Below, piece by piece: positions 16,859 to 25,253 of a DNA stretch of 64,000 nucleotides (its first letter is position 1; the number at the start of each line of letters is the position of its first letter). The notes beneath the pieces are model-generated. The model was not told the DNA's origin. It saw only the letters and a list, made by a program, of their open reading frames with translations, and made no database searches. A program made the translations under genes and the position numbers. Origin of the DNA: an uncultured Bacteroidales bacterium (lineage in GTDB: Bacteria > Bacteroidota > Bacteroidia > Bacteroidales > P3); contig ONLW01000013.1 in NCBI GenBank assembly GCA_900318835.1, positions 1-64,000 of the forward strand, in the 5' to 3' direction.

Positions 16859-17314
16859 TTACAGTTGCATAATCAGCCAGTTCTGTGCGCCAATCTTCTC
16901 GATCGTCTCAAGGGCGCCTTGACTCCAGTAGAGGTCCTCCTCCTCGTCAGCTAGATAGGCCTTCAATAAGTCGAAAGTGAGATAGTCCTCGCATATTGAA
17001 CCCATGCACTTGCGTAGCAGTTCTACGCCCGGCTCCTGAATCTTCAGGTCCTCCTTGATGTACTCCACAGGATCGTAGCACAGTTCGCGTGCCTCGTGCT
17101 TCTCCACCTTCACCTCACCGCCGAGGTCGAGGATGCGGTCGATAAACTTCTCCACCCATTCCATCTCCTCCGTGTAGTGACCGATGTACTTCTCGCCCAG
17201 CTTCGTGAAGCCCTGAGCCTTGAAAATCTGTCCCTGTACCTTGTGTACGAATGCGCCTTCAGAGAGGCCTGTTACGAAGAACTGTAATGCTTCGATTGAT
17301 TTCTGTTTGTCCAT
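16859..17314 (-). CDS. Ferritin-like four-helix protein
   Basis: 151 aa, all helical. GHYTEEMEWVEKFIDRILDLGGEV and LKAYLADEEEDLYW...IEKIGAQNWL resemble bacterioferritin helices. At the places where bacterioferritins carry the diiron ExxH motifs I read EMEW and EEDL, so His ligands seem to be missing. It may bind metal differently, or act structurally. First gene of the redox operon, with a -7 box at 17364-17371 and a divergent AraC regulator. Confidence 0.65.
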   Translation of the reverse strand: MDKQKSIEALQFFVTGLSEGAFVHKVQGQIFKAQGFTKLGEKYIGHYTEEMEWVEKFIDRILDLGGEVKVEKHEARELCYDPVEYIKEDLKIQEPGVELLRKCMGSICEDYLTFDLLKAYLADEEEDLYWSQGALETIEKIGAQNWLIMQL

Positions 17315-17363
17315 AATTTGAATAGTTTTTAAGTGAATACTAATGTTAGTTGTTATCTGGGTG

Positions 17364-17371
17364 CAAAATTA
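17364..17371 (-). promoter_or_regulatory. Bacteroidetes -7 box, redox operon
   Basis: TAATTTTG on the minus strand, 50 bp upstream of the ferritin-like start, with TTTGGGCTTG as the -33 region near 17403-17394. Faces the AraC gene. Confidence 0.65.
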
Positions 17372-17448
17372 CACATTATAATTCATATAATTACAAGCCC
17401 AAACGAAACAAAAACCGACTAGAACGAAACAAGTTCAAAATTTATTCG

Positions 17449-17456
17449 TATTTTTG
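17449..17456 (+). promoter_or_regulatory. Bacteroidetes -7 box, AraC regulator
   Basis: TATTTTTG 21 bp before the ATG at 17477. The 78 bp between this box and the opposing one is room for a shared operator. Confidence 0.65.
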
Positions 17457-17476
17457 CACCGAAAAATTGTGCAACT

Positions 17477-18364
17477 ATGTATAGCTTGAAAGAATTTTGG
17501 CAACTGAGGAACCTGCCTTTTCCCGAAGGAGATTGGGACGGAAACGTCATCTGTCTGGAGACCAACGCGGAGTGGACATTCGGCACGAACGAGACGCGTG
17601 GCTTCCTGTCGTGCTACACCTTTACGATTGTCACGCGCGGCTGGGTTACCATATTATATAATAACTGCGAACTGACATTGCACGTGGGCGACCTCTACAC
17701 CTATTCGCCCGGATTCGAGGTCACCGTCCTCTCGTCCTCCAGCGACTATAGCGGCATCTGTCTGCTGGGCGATGAGCACTTCACGCTCAGTCTGCCCATG
17801 GTACGCGATGCCATCCGCACAGCCTATTTCACTGTGGTAGAACTCACCTCACCTGTGTTTCCGCTGAAAACCGATGATTTTCGCCGTCTGCGCGAACTGA
17901 TGCAGATGATGATTCACTACCAGCAGATGGGGCTCCCGCTGGCCAACGACAGCCTGCGCATGCTCTACAACCTCTTCCTCACCGACCTCTCTGCCATCCA
18001 GCAGCACAGCATTCGCGAACACCGCTTCCCCAAGCGTGTCGAGGAAATCTTCCTTGGCTTTCTCGGCCTGTTGCCACAACACTTCGCCGAGCATCACGAC
18101 ATCGGATTCTACGCCTCCGAACTCTGCATCACCACTACCTACCTTTCGCGCGTCGTCCGCCAGGTGTCAGGAGGCCGCACCGTCGTTGATTACATCAACC
18201 AGTTGCTCTTGATGGAAGCCACCTTCCTGCTGCGTCAGACCTCGCTGAGTATCACCCAGATTTCCGACCAGCTTCATTTCGCCGAAGTCACCACCTTCGC
18301 TCGCTTCTTTAAGCGTATGAAAGGCTGTACCCCCAAGGAATACCGGCAGGGATACAAAATGTGA
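17477..18364 (+). CDS. AraC-family transcriptional regulator
   Basis: 295 aa. N-terminal half is a cupin-like sensing domain (LHVGDLYTYSPGFEVTVLS). The C-terminal 100 residues contain the two AraC helix-turn-helices (IGFYASELCITTTYLSRVVR, ISDQLHFAEVTTFARFFKRM, then GCTPKEYR). Divergent from the ferritin-like/rubredoxin operon with back-to-back promoters, so it probably controls that operon. It ends with no gap against the convergent macro-like gene. Confidence 0.9.
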   Translation: MYSLKEFWQLRNLPFPEGDWDGNVICLETNAEWTFGTNETRGFLSCYTFTIVTRGWVTILYNNCELTLHVGDLYTYSPGFEVTVLSSSSDYSGICLLGDEHFTLSLPMVRDAIRTAYFTVVELTSPVFPLKTDDFRRLRELMQMMIHYQQMGLPLANDSLRMLYNLFLTDLSAIQQHSIREHRFPKRVEEIFLGFLGLLPQHFAEHHDIGFYASELCITTTYLSRVVRQVSGGRTVVDYINQLLLMEATFLLRQTSLSITQISDQLHFAEVTTFARFFKRMKGCTPKEYRQGYKM

Positions 18365-18769
18365 TTATTTTATTAATCTAACGAATACTTCTGGCAGGTA
18401 GACGTTCTCCAACGTGAGGGATTCCTTGAAGAGGGGAGCGACCTCTTGAGGTGTGTAGCCTGCGATGCCGCAACCCACGGCGGTGACAAGGAACGTCAGC
18501 TCGGAATGTTGCTTGGCGCAGGCGATGAAGTGGTCGACGGCGGCCTTCAGCGAGGCTTCGCCTTCCATGGTGGGAAGCGCATAGCAGTGTCCCGTCAGTC
18601 CTTCGCCGACACCCCATTCGGCTCCGAGGTTCTTGTAAGCGAACCAGGCGGCACCGCCGCCGTGGGAACCCTGGATGTTGCTGCCGAAGACAAATATCTC
18701 GTTCTCGCCAAGGGTGGCGATGCTGTCCGACGCGATGCGGCGTCCACCAATAATTTGTGCGTTTTTCAT
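18365..18769 (-). CDS. Macro-domain-like protein (A1S_2505 type)
   Basis: 134 aa. NEIFVFGSNIQGSHGGGAAWFA and VTAVGCGIAGYTPQEVAPLF are the signatures of the A1S_2505/phage-related family, which resembles macro domains that bind ADP-ribose. Cytoplasmic. Substrate unknown. Its -7 box (TATTTTTG, minus strand, about 18805-18798) lies next to a tandem GTTTAAAGTTTAAT heptamer-type repeat. Confidence 0.8.
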   Translation of the reverse strand: MKNAQIIGGRRIASDSIATLGENEIFVFGSNIQGSHGGGAAWFAYKNLGAEWGVGEGLTGHCYALPTMEGEASLKAAVDHFIACAKQHSELTFLVTAVGCGIAGYTPQEVAPLFKESLTLENVYLPEVFVRLIK

Positions 18770-18857
18770 ATCGTAAGTGTTTTAGATTTCCGACTGCAAA
18801 AATACGAAATAAAGTTTAATGTTTAAAGTTTAATGTTTAAAGAATGGAAAAAAAGTG

Positions 18858-18865
18858 TATCTTTG
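18858..18865 (+). promoter_or_regulatory. -7 box abutting a start codon
   Basis: TATCTTTG ends 7 bp before the ATG at 18873, so the transcript of the HEAT-like/AlkD operon is likely leaderless or nearly so. Confidence 0.6.
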
Positions 18866-18872
18866 CAGCATT

Positions 18873-19436
18873 ATGGTGATGCATATCGACGATATTAAAG
18901 CACTGGCTAAGAGTGCACACGGGGATGCCGAGGTGCGTGAGCGATTGTTCGCGACTCTTCTGGGTGCGCAGACGTCCTCGTCTGCCATAGCGTCAGACGG
19001 AGGGGACCGTTGTCGGCCAAGCCGACGGTACACCACGCGTTCCCAAGACAAGGAAGCCTCAAATGCTGCGTGGGCACTGACGCACCTCCCCAAGGAAGAC
19101 AATATATATATAAATATGTATCGTGCGGAACTGGTGCAACTGGCTGTGACCACCCTGGAGGTGCCGCTGCGGCGACTCTCCATGGTGCTGCTCGAACGGT
19201 TGGAGTGGGGGAGGGATGACGTGCGTACTGACCTGCTGGATTTCTGTCTTGAGCACATGATGCTCGCCGACGAGCCCTACGGCGTCAAAGCCCTCTGCAT
19301 AAAACTAGCCTACCAGCAATGCCGCCACTATCCCGAACTCTGTGCCGAACTGAAACAATGCCTGCTTCTTATGGGACCCTCCGAACTCGGTGCCGGCGTA
19401 AAGCATACCCGCGAAAAAATACTGAAACTGCTATGA
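18873..19436 (+). CDS. HEAT-like protein paired with AlkD
   Basis: 187 aa from the ATG at 18873. Matches a conserved Bacteroidetes family of unknown function often found beside DNA alkylation repair genes (NAAWALTHL, RLSMVLLERL, RTDLLDFCLEHMMLADEPYGVKAL, KLAYQQCRHYPEL). An internal stretch of about 30 residues (GAQTSSSAIAS...RSQDKEA) interrupts the conserved helix junction. It is encoded by hairpin repeats (18968-19026), so it is probably an in-frame insertion. The stop overlaps the AlkD start (ATGA). Confidence 0.75.
   Translation: MVMHIDDIKALAKSAHGDAEVRERLFATLLGAQTSSSAIASDGGDRCRPSRRYTTRSQDKEASNAAWALTHLPKEDNIYINMYRAELVQLAVTTLEVPLRRLSMVLLERLEWGRDDVRTDLLDFCLEHMMLADEPYGVKALCIKLAYQQCRHYPELCAELKQCLLLMGPSELGAGVKHTREKILKLL
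18968..19026. repeat. Two hairpin elements inserted in a coding region
   Basis: GCAGACG-TCCT-CGTCTGC (18968-18985) and GTCGGC-CAA-GCCGAC (19012-19026). The first recurs at 40338-40355 inside the hydrogenase gene. The second recurs at 25101-25115 inside the nrdD riboswitch. Confidence 0.85.
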
Positions 19437-20149
19437 TGATACAGGAAAAACTCTTCTTGTTGCGCGATGAGAAATACGCTGCCTTCTCGGCGAAACTCAT
19501 CCTCACAGTACCTGCCGACCGCTTCATCGGTGTGCGCTCCCCACAGCTCCGCGCCTTTGCCAAAGAGCTCTCTAAAAACTCAAACAATCAGATAATCAGG
19601 AAATCAGGCATTCTCGGTGAGCTACCTCACCAATATCACGAGGAGAATATGCTACACGCTTACCTGTTGTGTGAGGAAAAAAAATACGCGATTCTCGTTG
19701 AGGAAACGGAGCGCTTCCTCCCCTACATCGACAACTGGGCCGTCTGCGATTCGCTAGCGCCTCGCGCCTTCGCCCGCCACAAAGAGGATCTCCTTCCGAG
19801 GATCAGGAAATGGATGGCCTCGGAGCATGAGTACACCGTCCGTTTTGGGATCGGGATGTTGATGCGCCACTACCTCGATGCCGACTTTCGTCCGGAGTAC
19901 CTGCGGTGGGTCGCCGCCGTCGACCGCGAGGAGTATTATATCCGGATGATGCAGGCTTGGTACTTCGCCACCGCCCTCGCCAAGCAATGGGACGCCACGA
20001 TTCCTTATTTCACCCCCCAGCCCCCCTCGGAGAGGGGGGAAGAAAAAAGCGGCTTGGAGGGATGGGTGAGGGGCAAAAGTATCCAGAAGGCCCTCGAGAG
20101 CTACCGCGTCAACAACAACAGAAAAAGCCTCCTGAGGACAATTCGTTAA
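19433..20149 (+). CDS. DNA alkylation repair protein (AlkD-like)
   Basis: 238 aa from the ATG at 19433. AlkD-type HEAT glycosylase features: GVRSPQLRAFAKEL, LPHQYHEENMLHAYL, FLPYIDNWAVCDSLAPRAF with the conserved Asp, VRFGIGMLMRHYLD, and SIQKALESYRV at the C-terminus. Removes alkylated bases. Two stretches look inserted: SNNQIIRKSG (octamer-type repeat at 19581-19610) and PQPPSERGEEKSGLEG (hairpin at 20021-20039), each between conserved blocks and in frame. Confidence 0.9.
   Translation: MMIQEKLFLLRDEKYAAFSAKLILTVPADRFIGVRSPQLRAFAKELSKNSNNQIIRKSGILGELPHQYHEENMLHAYLLCEEKKYAILVEETERFLPYIDNWAVCDSLAPRAFARHKEDLLPRIRKWMASEHEYTVRFGIGMLMRHYLDADFRPEYLRWVAAVDREEYYIRMMQAWYFATALAKQWDATIPYFTPQPPSERGEEKSGLEGWVRGKSIQKALESYRVNNNRKSLLRTIR
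20021..20039. repeat. C/G-run hairpin inside the AlkD gene
   Basis: CCCCCCTC-GGA-GAGGGGGG perfect 8-bp stem. It is read in frame between two conserved blocks of the enzyme. Confidence 0.7.
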
Positions 20150-20275
20150 CAATTTTTAAGTTAAACAAAACAACACTCTCCGACCCCGAAAACGGCGAAA
20201 GTGGTTTTCTATATACATCTATGGCCTACAATGGTGCTATTTGTCAGTTACCCAGTGCAATGAAGTAAGTATAAT

Positions 20276-20349
20276 CTCCCTATCAACACCTTACCAACAC
20301 CTAACCATCTCCTACCATAGTAGGTGTTGATATGTGTATGATAGGGTGT
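20276..20349. repeat. Intergenic palindrome/11-bp repeat element, copy 2
   Basis: Repeats of the AACACCTTACC / CATCTCCTACC type followed by CTACCATAGTAGGTG. It lies in the 335-bp gap between alkD and the EFR1 gene, about 100 bp before the -7 box at 20446. The rest of the gap shows no gene. Confidence 0.85.
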
Positions 20350-20445
20350 TTCTAGTTGTTCTGTATTTGAGAATTATTAAGTTAATTTTTCTTGTGCCTT
20401 TCTTCGTTGTAGGCAATTTTTTTTTCGTATCTTGCAAAAAAGGTG

Positions 20446-20453
20446 TATCTTTG
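20446..20453 (+). promoter_or_regulatory. Bacteroidetes -7 box, EFR1 gene
   Basis: TATCTTTG 31 bp before the start at 20485; a TTG-type -33 element lies about 20 bp upstream. Confidence 0.6.
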
Positions 20454-20484
20454 CAAATCAATCTAAATACAAGGGAAATCTGTT

Positions 20485-21264
20485 ATGGTATTCTATTTTT
20501 CAGGAACGGGAAACACGTGTTGGGCGGCGGAGACGTTGGCCCAAGCCACTGGCGAACAGCTGTTTTATATCCCCGAAGAGCAGAAGGGGAGGTGTGAGTA
20601 TACTTTGACGGAGGGTGAGCGTATTGGCTTCGTCTTTCCCACCCACGGTTGGCAGCCGCCACGAATCGTGCGTAACTTCATCAAGAAGATGCACCTCGAC
20701 TATGCGGAGGACCACTACTGTTATGCCCTCACCACTTGTGGTGACAGCATTGGGGTGACGATGGATATCTTCAACAGCGACTTGCGCAAAGCCGGATTGC
20801 CTGAGGCCACCAGCCTCTTCTCGCTGGTGATGCCCGAGAGCTATGTATGTCTGCCGTTTATGTACACCGACACACCCGAGAAGGAGCAGCGGAAGATTGC
20901 TCGTGCCCAAGAGCAGCTGAAAGAGTTCGCCGAGCTGATTGTCAACAGGAAAGTGGGGGAGACGCACATCCGGAAAGGTCCCGCGCCGTGGGTGATGAGC
21001 CATGTAGTGGGCAGCTATTTCAACGGCCGCATGGTCACCGACAAGAAGTTCATCGTCGACGCTGCGGCCTGCATCCATTGTGGGAAGTGCGAGAAGGTGT
21101 GCCCCACGGGCGACGTTACGTTGACCGATGGCCTCCCCGTCTGGCACCATGACGGCAATTGTACTTGCTGTCTGGCTTGCTACCATCACTGTCCGAAGCA
21201 TGCCATCAACTACGGAAACATTACCCGCCGTCGCGGACAATATTATTTCGGACACGAAGGGTAG
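20485..21264 (+). CDS. EFR1-family flavodoxin-ferredoxin fusion
   Basis: 259 aa. Flavodoxin-like N-terminal domain (VFYFSGTGNTCWAAETLA binds FMN phosphate; FPTHGWQPPRIV), then a C-terminal 2[4Fe-4S] ferredoxin: CIHCGKCEKVCPTGDV and CTCCLACYHHCPKHAINYG. This EFR1 arrangement transfers electrons between flavin and clusters in anaerobes; partner unknown. Single gene with its own promoter. Confidence 0.92.
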   Translation: MVFYFSGTGNTCWAAETLAQATGEQLFYIPEEQKGRCEYTLTEGERIGFVFPTHGWQPPRIVRNFIKKMHLDYAEDHYCYALTTCGDSIGVTMDIFNSDLRKAGLPEATSLFSLVMPESYVCLPFMYTDTPEKEQRKIARAQEQLKEFAELIVNRKVGETHIRKGPAPWVMSHVVGSYFNGRMVTDKKFIVDAAACIHCGKCEKVCPTGDVTLTDGLPVWHHDGNCTCCLACYHHCPKHAINYGNITRRRGQYYFGHEG

Positions 21265-21797
21265 GGGAGGTGTTTAGTTAAAAGATACGAGTTAAAAGTT
21301 AATAGTAAAAAATCGCCGCTGAGCGATTTTTTTTGTATTTTAGAGCGTCAGGTAGTCGGAGGTGGAGATAGGCGTTTAAAAGCGTTTTTTTGAGAATTAC
21401 ATCTGTAATTCGAAAGCGAGCCCCCTGAACGTATACAATTGTAAACATATGCACTATTTTGTAATATTACAATTGTAAATAAAAAACATTTGTATGTTTT
21501 GTTAATTCCGTTAACAAAGTAGTAAATATTAAAATATATAATATAATAATGAGTTAATTATATATAATTATATAAAGTAATAGATTATGTTATATTTGGA
21601 TTTTATGTAATGGATTAAGTATACTTTAGTTAATTTATTATTTTATTAATTAATAGCTTTTTATAATATATCAATTAAACTATTAGATTATAATGTGTAT
21701 TATGTTACATATGTAATAGTGTAAAATATATTTGCATGAGTGAAGAAAAGTGTGTACATTTGTAATTCGAGAAAATAGTAATTACAATTGTAAGATT
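21265..21797. promoter_or_regulatory. AT-rich region with six TTACA-N2-TGTAA palindromes
   Basis: No gene in 533 bp. Twelve-bp palindromes of the TTACANNTGTAA type lie at 21398-21409, 21433-21444 (one mismatch), 21467-21478, 21705-21716, 21754-21765 (one mismatch) and 21782-21793. The last covers the translation start region of the Xre gene at 21798. Between 21480 and 21700 the sequence is almost pure A/T. The pattern fits a cooperative operator for the downstream repressor. An origin-like unwinding region is possible but lacks other signs. Confidence 0.7.
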
Positions 21798-22319
21798 ATG
21801 ATAAACAGGATAAATCTTATTCTTAGGGCCAAAAATATCACTGCAAAACAGTTTGCAGAGGAAATCGGAATTCAGCCCTCTGGAATGTCGCATATTTTGA
21901 GTGGACGGAACAATCCTAGTCTGGAGTTCGTCAACAAGGTCATCCGCCGTTACCCCGAAATAGATGCCAACTGGCTCCTTTTGGGCAAGGGTGAGATGTA
22001 TGCCTCGGATGCTATGGAGAGTCCTGCAATATTGGCACCTACCCTATTTGCGCCTCCCGCCCCTTCACCTGCCCCCGTCTATTCCCATGTTCCCGAACCA
22101 GATCCTATTACCGAGCAGGAACCATCTCACGAACCTAATGAAGAGGAGCACGAGGAAATCCACGAAACGGTAAATCTACAAGAATTACAAGATATCGTGA
22201 ACACCGAGCGCGAGCAGGAGAAAAAAGAAGCCGCGCCCATCACAACTGACGAGCGCAGGCTGGTAAAGATTCTGTTCTTCTACGACGACCGGACTTTCGA
22301 GGAATACCGGCCGGAGTAA
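21798..22319 (+). CDS. Xre-family helix-turn-helix regulator
   Basis: 173 aa from the ATG at 21798. N-terminal Xre/Cro HTH (AKQFAEEIGIQPSGMSHILS, NPSLEFVNKVI, NWLLLGKGEMY), a Pro-rich middle (about 75-115), an acidic stretch, and a short C-terminal block (VKILFFYDDRTFEEYRPE). A known Bacteroidetes architecture with unknown ligand. It sits directly behind an array of palindromes and is likely autoregulated. Convergent with nrdG without a gap. Confidence 0.85.
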   Translation: MINRINLILRAKNITAKQFAEEIGIQPSGMSHILSGRNNPSLEFVNKVIRRYPEIDANWLLLGKGEMYASDAMESPAILAPTLFAPPAPSPAPVYSHVPEPDPITEQEPSHEPNEEEHEEIHETVNLQELQDIVNTEREQEKKEAAPITTDERRLVKILFFYDDRTFEEYRPE

Positions 22320-22814
22320 TCAAGGCGTCTTGTTGCGCCAGAAGCGCGGGGTAAGATCCTGAAGGATATTGCCCGGCTCGGTGTTGCGGCGGTGCTGTAC
22401 GAGATAGAGTCGCTGGTTGGTGCTGGGAGATTTAAGGGGCCCCAGATGTTTCAGGTAGGGACCCAGTTTCACGTAATCCAAGTTGTTCAAATCCATCTCT
22501 TTTGGAAGCAGTGAACGGCCACTATACCAAGCGGTCTTGAGTTCAGGATGGCGTTCTTTGAGGCGTGCTGCGATGCCGTTGACCTCAGCGGGATTGGCGT
22601 CGCCACCCATGAAGGCTACGCAACTCACCCCCGTCGGCTGGTGTTCGAGCAGGCAGTCGATGGCCTCGTCGGTCAGCGGCTCCCCGATGTCGCCCCACAA
22701 TTGCGGCGAATGGCATCCCGGACAGCGGCAGGGACATCCCGAAAGGTTGACAGCTAGCGTCACCTCGTCGGGAATCTCCTGGAAGACAATATCTGTGTTA
22801 GTGTACTTTAGCAT
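22320..22814 (-). CDS. nrdG: Anaerobic ribonucleotide reductase activase
   Basis: 164 aa. Radical SAM motif CPCRCPGC (C-x3-C-x2-C), GGDANPAEV and the WSG-type block AWYSGRSLL. It installs the glycyl radical on NrdD using SAM and a [4Fe-4S] cluster. Its ATG overlaps the nrdD stop by one base (TAATG), so the two are coupled. The gene is shared in the riboswitch-controlled transcript. Confidence 0.95.
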   Translation of the reverse strand: MLKYTNTDIVFQEIPDEVTLAVNLSGCPCRCPGCHSPQLWGDIGEPLTDEAIDCLLEHQPTGVSCVAFMGGDANPAEVNGIAARLKERHPELKTAWYSGRSLLPKEMDLNNLDYVKLGPYLKHLGPLKSPSTNQRLYLVQHRRNTEPGNILQDLTPRFWRNKTP

Positions 22815-24913
22815 TATTTATCCATAGTGGCGTAGTAGCGACGGGCGGCCTCTTGTTGGCGCGGGGCGGAGAAGTTGCTCACGCGCTTGAGGTAGCCGAT
22901 GATGCGGGTCATGTAGTCCACGTTGTGGGAGTGGCACTTGGGGCACTCCTTGAGGTAGCGCTTGTCGATGTGGCCGCAGTCGTTGCAGATAGTGTTGGGA
23001 ATGTTGAAGGTGAAGTAGTTGCAACCCTCTTTGGCGGCTACCTGCAGCAGTTGCATGTATTGCTCCTGAGTGAGGTGTTCTTCGAGGTTGCAGTGGAGAG
23101 CCGAGCCACCGGTGAGGTGCTCAATGTAGTGCTTGCCGTGGAGGCGGAATTTGTCCAATACTGTGAGCGACTGGTCCTCGACGATGTAGAAATAGGAGTT
23201 GTAGCAGTCTCGCGGTACGAAGTAGCCATCCTCGCGGTCCCATTTGGCGTGCTTCACGCCTACGTTCTCTGCGGGAATCATCTCGCAGTTGAACATCACC
23301 TCTTTGGTGCGGTATTCTTTGTTCTTCTTCTCCACCAGGCCGAGGACTGTCTGCACGAATTCGCGGTATTTGGGGCTGTCCTTGATGGGAATGCCCATGA
23401 ACTCGGCAGCCTCCACCAGACCGTTGACACCGATGGTGAGGTACTGGCGGCTCATGTTGATGTAGCCCGCGTCGAAGAGCGGCAGCATGCCGTGGGCCTG
23501 CAATTCCTTGAGGTTCTCGTTGTATGCCAACTGGACCTTGTGGCAGAGGTCGATGATGTCGGTGAGGAACTCCTTGTAGTCCTTGCCGTTCTTGACGGCA
23601 TACTGGATGCAGCGGTTGAGGTTGATGGTGAGCACCGATTTGGAGCCCGTGGAGACACCACCGGCACCAAGCGTGTAACTGAAGCCGTTGTCGGTAATCT
23701 CGTTGCGCAGACGGCAGCAGGAACTCAGCGAGTCGGCATTGTCAGAGATATAGGTGAAGAAGGAGTGGCCTTCGGAATACATCTCGGCTGTGAAGTTGGC
23801 CATATCCTCGTCGACGAACTTGCCGTTCTTGTCGTAGAGCAGCGCCATGGTCTCCACCGGGAAGGTGAGGACGGCTTTGGTGCGCTCCTGGTTGAACCAG
23901 CGCATGAAACGTTTCTGTAGCCAGCAGAGACCGTCCCAGTCGGGGGCGCTTCCGTCGGGGAAGCGGAACTCTCCGAAGAGACTCTCAAAATAGGGCTTGT
24001 CATAGTAGGCCACGTTCCAGAACACAGCTTGGTAGTTGCGGGCGCCAGTGGGCTGGTTGAGGCTGTACACAATCTGCTCGAAGCAGTCGGTGATGACCTT
24101 GTCGATGGTACGCTGCTTGAGGCTGAGGTCCACCACTTTGTTGGGATCTTTCCAGTAGTCGGCACCGTAGTCCTTCTGGATGAAGTAATTGAGGTACATC
24201 AGGAACTCGGGCGTGGCGCAGGCGCCGCTCAGCATGGAGGAGACCATAAAGACCATGTTGATGAAGCCACCGCAATAGGATTTGAGGTTGGTGGGGGCCG
24301 TCGAGTTGCCTCCGATGCTTGTGGTGCCGCCCAGTAGCCAAGGATACATCGTGATGGAGGCGCAGTAGTTGGCCAGCGACGTTTCGTCGTTCTTATAGAT
24401 GAAATGGTGCGTAAGCAGGTCTATGTACCTGTCGCTCATTTCCTTGCCGTACATCTGTTTGATGCGGTCGGTCAGCAGGCGGCGGTTGAGGCGGATGAAG
24501 CCGCTTTTAGGCAACTCACCGATAAGGGTGGCGATGTTCTTGTGCTCCACATTGGCGTTGGCGTCGAACTTGGAGCCCGTGGCGGCGTTGGCGGCAACCA
24601 CATAGTCGCTCAGGAAGCGCAGTTTCTCCATCGTCTCGCGGTCCTCGGTATGTTGCTGGCGGTAGAGGATGAAACTCTTGGCCACGTTATAGTAGCCTTC
24701 CTTCATCAGCGCCACCTCCACCTGATTCTGAATCTCTTCGACCGTAATACCGTCGTGGATGTCGATAAGGGGAAGAATCTTCGATAGCTTGCCCAGATCG
24801 ATGGGCTCGTTCTGGGAGTTGAACGCCTTGATGATGGCGTTCATAATCTTGTCGAGCGAGAAGCGTTCCTGCGTCCCGTCGCGTTTGGTGATGGTAAAAC
24901 TGTTGGTCTCCAT
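22814..24913 (-). CDS. nrdD: Class III (anaerobic) ribonucleoside-triphosphate reductase
   Basis: 699 aa. ATP-cone at the N-terminus (ITKRDGTQERFSLDKIMNAI), catalytic barrel, then the zinc site near the end (CNDCG and CPKCH) and the glycyl radical loop RIIGYLKRVS. It makes dNTPs without oxygen and without cobalamin. No intein or break. The leader of about 340 nt contains a cobalamin riboswitch (25020-25215), which fits control of a B12-independent enzyme that would be an alternative to a B12-dependent class II reductase. Confidence 0.96.
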   Translation of the reverse strand: METNSFTITKRDGTQERFSLDKIMNAIIKAFNSQNEPIDLGKLSKILPLIDIHDGITVEEIQNQVEVALMKEGYYNVAKSFILYRQQHTEDRETMEKLRFLSDYVVAANAATGSKFDANANVEHKNIATLIGELPKSGFIRLNRRLLTDRIKQMYGKEMSDRYIDLLTHHFIYKNDETSLANYCASITMYPWLLGGTTSIGGNSTAPTNLKSYCGGFINMVFMVSSMLSGACATPEFLMYLNYFIQKDYGADYWKDPNKVVDLSLKQRTIDKVITDCFEQIVYSLNQPTGARNYQAVFWNVAYYDKPYFESLFGEFRFPDGSAPDWDGLCWLQKRFMRWFNQERTKAVLTFPVETMALLYDKNGKFVDEDMANFTAEMYSEGHSFFTYISDNADSLSSCCRLRNEITDNGFSYTLGAGGVSTGSKSVLTINLNRCIQYAVKNGKDYKEFLTDIIDLCHKVQLAYNENLKELQAHGMLPLFDAGYINMSRQYLTIGVNGLVEAAEFMGIPIKDSPKYREFVQTVLGLVEKKNKEYRTKEVMFNCEMIPAENVGVKHAKWDREDGYFVPRDCYNSYFYIVEDQSLTVLDKFRLHGKHYIEHLTGGSALHCNLEEHLTQEQYMQLLQVAAKEGCNYFTFNIPNTICNDCGHIDKRYLKECPKCHSHNVDYMTRIIGYLKRVSNFSAPRQQEAARRYYATMDK

Positions 24914-25019
24914 ATTTGTTTGCTTATAATATATATTGTATTCTTTATTTTATATTTGTGCGTACAAAAGAGACCGTAGAGAAAGTTGCGGATTCAACGG
25001 CCGACTTTTGACGCGAAAG

Positions 25020-25215
25020 CGGCATGTGTTGTAGTTGTCATGGCAGGTGTCTGGCTTTAACTCACTGTCGTCGACCGGACGACGCCAGTGAAGCACAGTT
25101 GTCGGCCGAGCCGACACTGTTGTTCACAGTTGCGCGACAGCTCGCGATTTTCACGCGATTCCCTCTTCGTGCCCGCCTCCCGGAGTGGGCAACCATGACA
25201 AACAATTCATGTCAA
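25020..25215 (-). promoter_or_regulatory. Cobalamin riboswitch in the nrdD leader
   Basis: Minus strand carries the conserved core GAGGGAATCGCGTGAAAATC then GCGAGCTGTCGCGCAACTGT (25164-25123) and the 3' box GCCAGACACCTGCC (25055-25042), matching the cobalamin riboswitch consensus. A TTTCGCG segment follows. The variable arm holds a GTCGGC-CGA-GCCGAC hairpin (25101-25115), the same repeat seen inside the gene at 18873. A weak hairpin with a U-rich tail (about 25000-24965, minus strand) might be the expression platform. Confidence 0.93.
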
Positions 25216-25253
25216 GGAACTTACTTGAGGTCTCCCCCGAATAAATCATGCTG

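Noticed and set aside
21480..21700. Chromosomal replication origin
   Set aside because: The AT tract lacks DnaA-box clusters that I can see, and no dnaA/dnaN neighbours are present. The operator reading explains the palindromes better.
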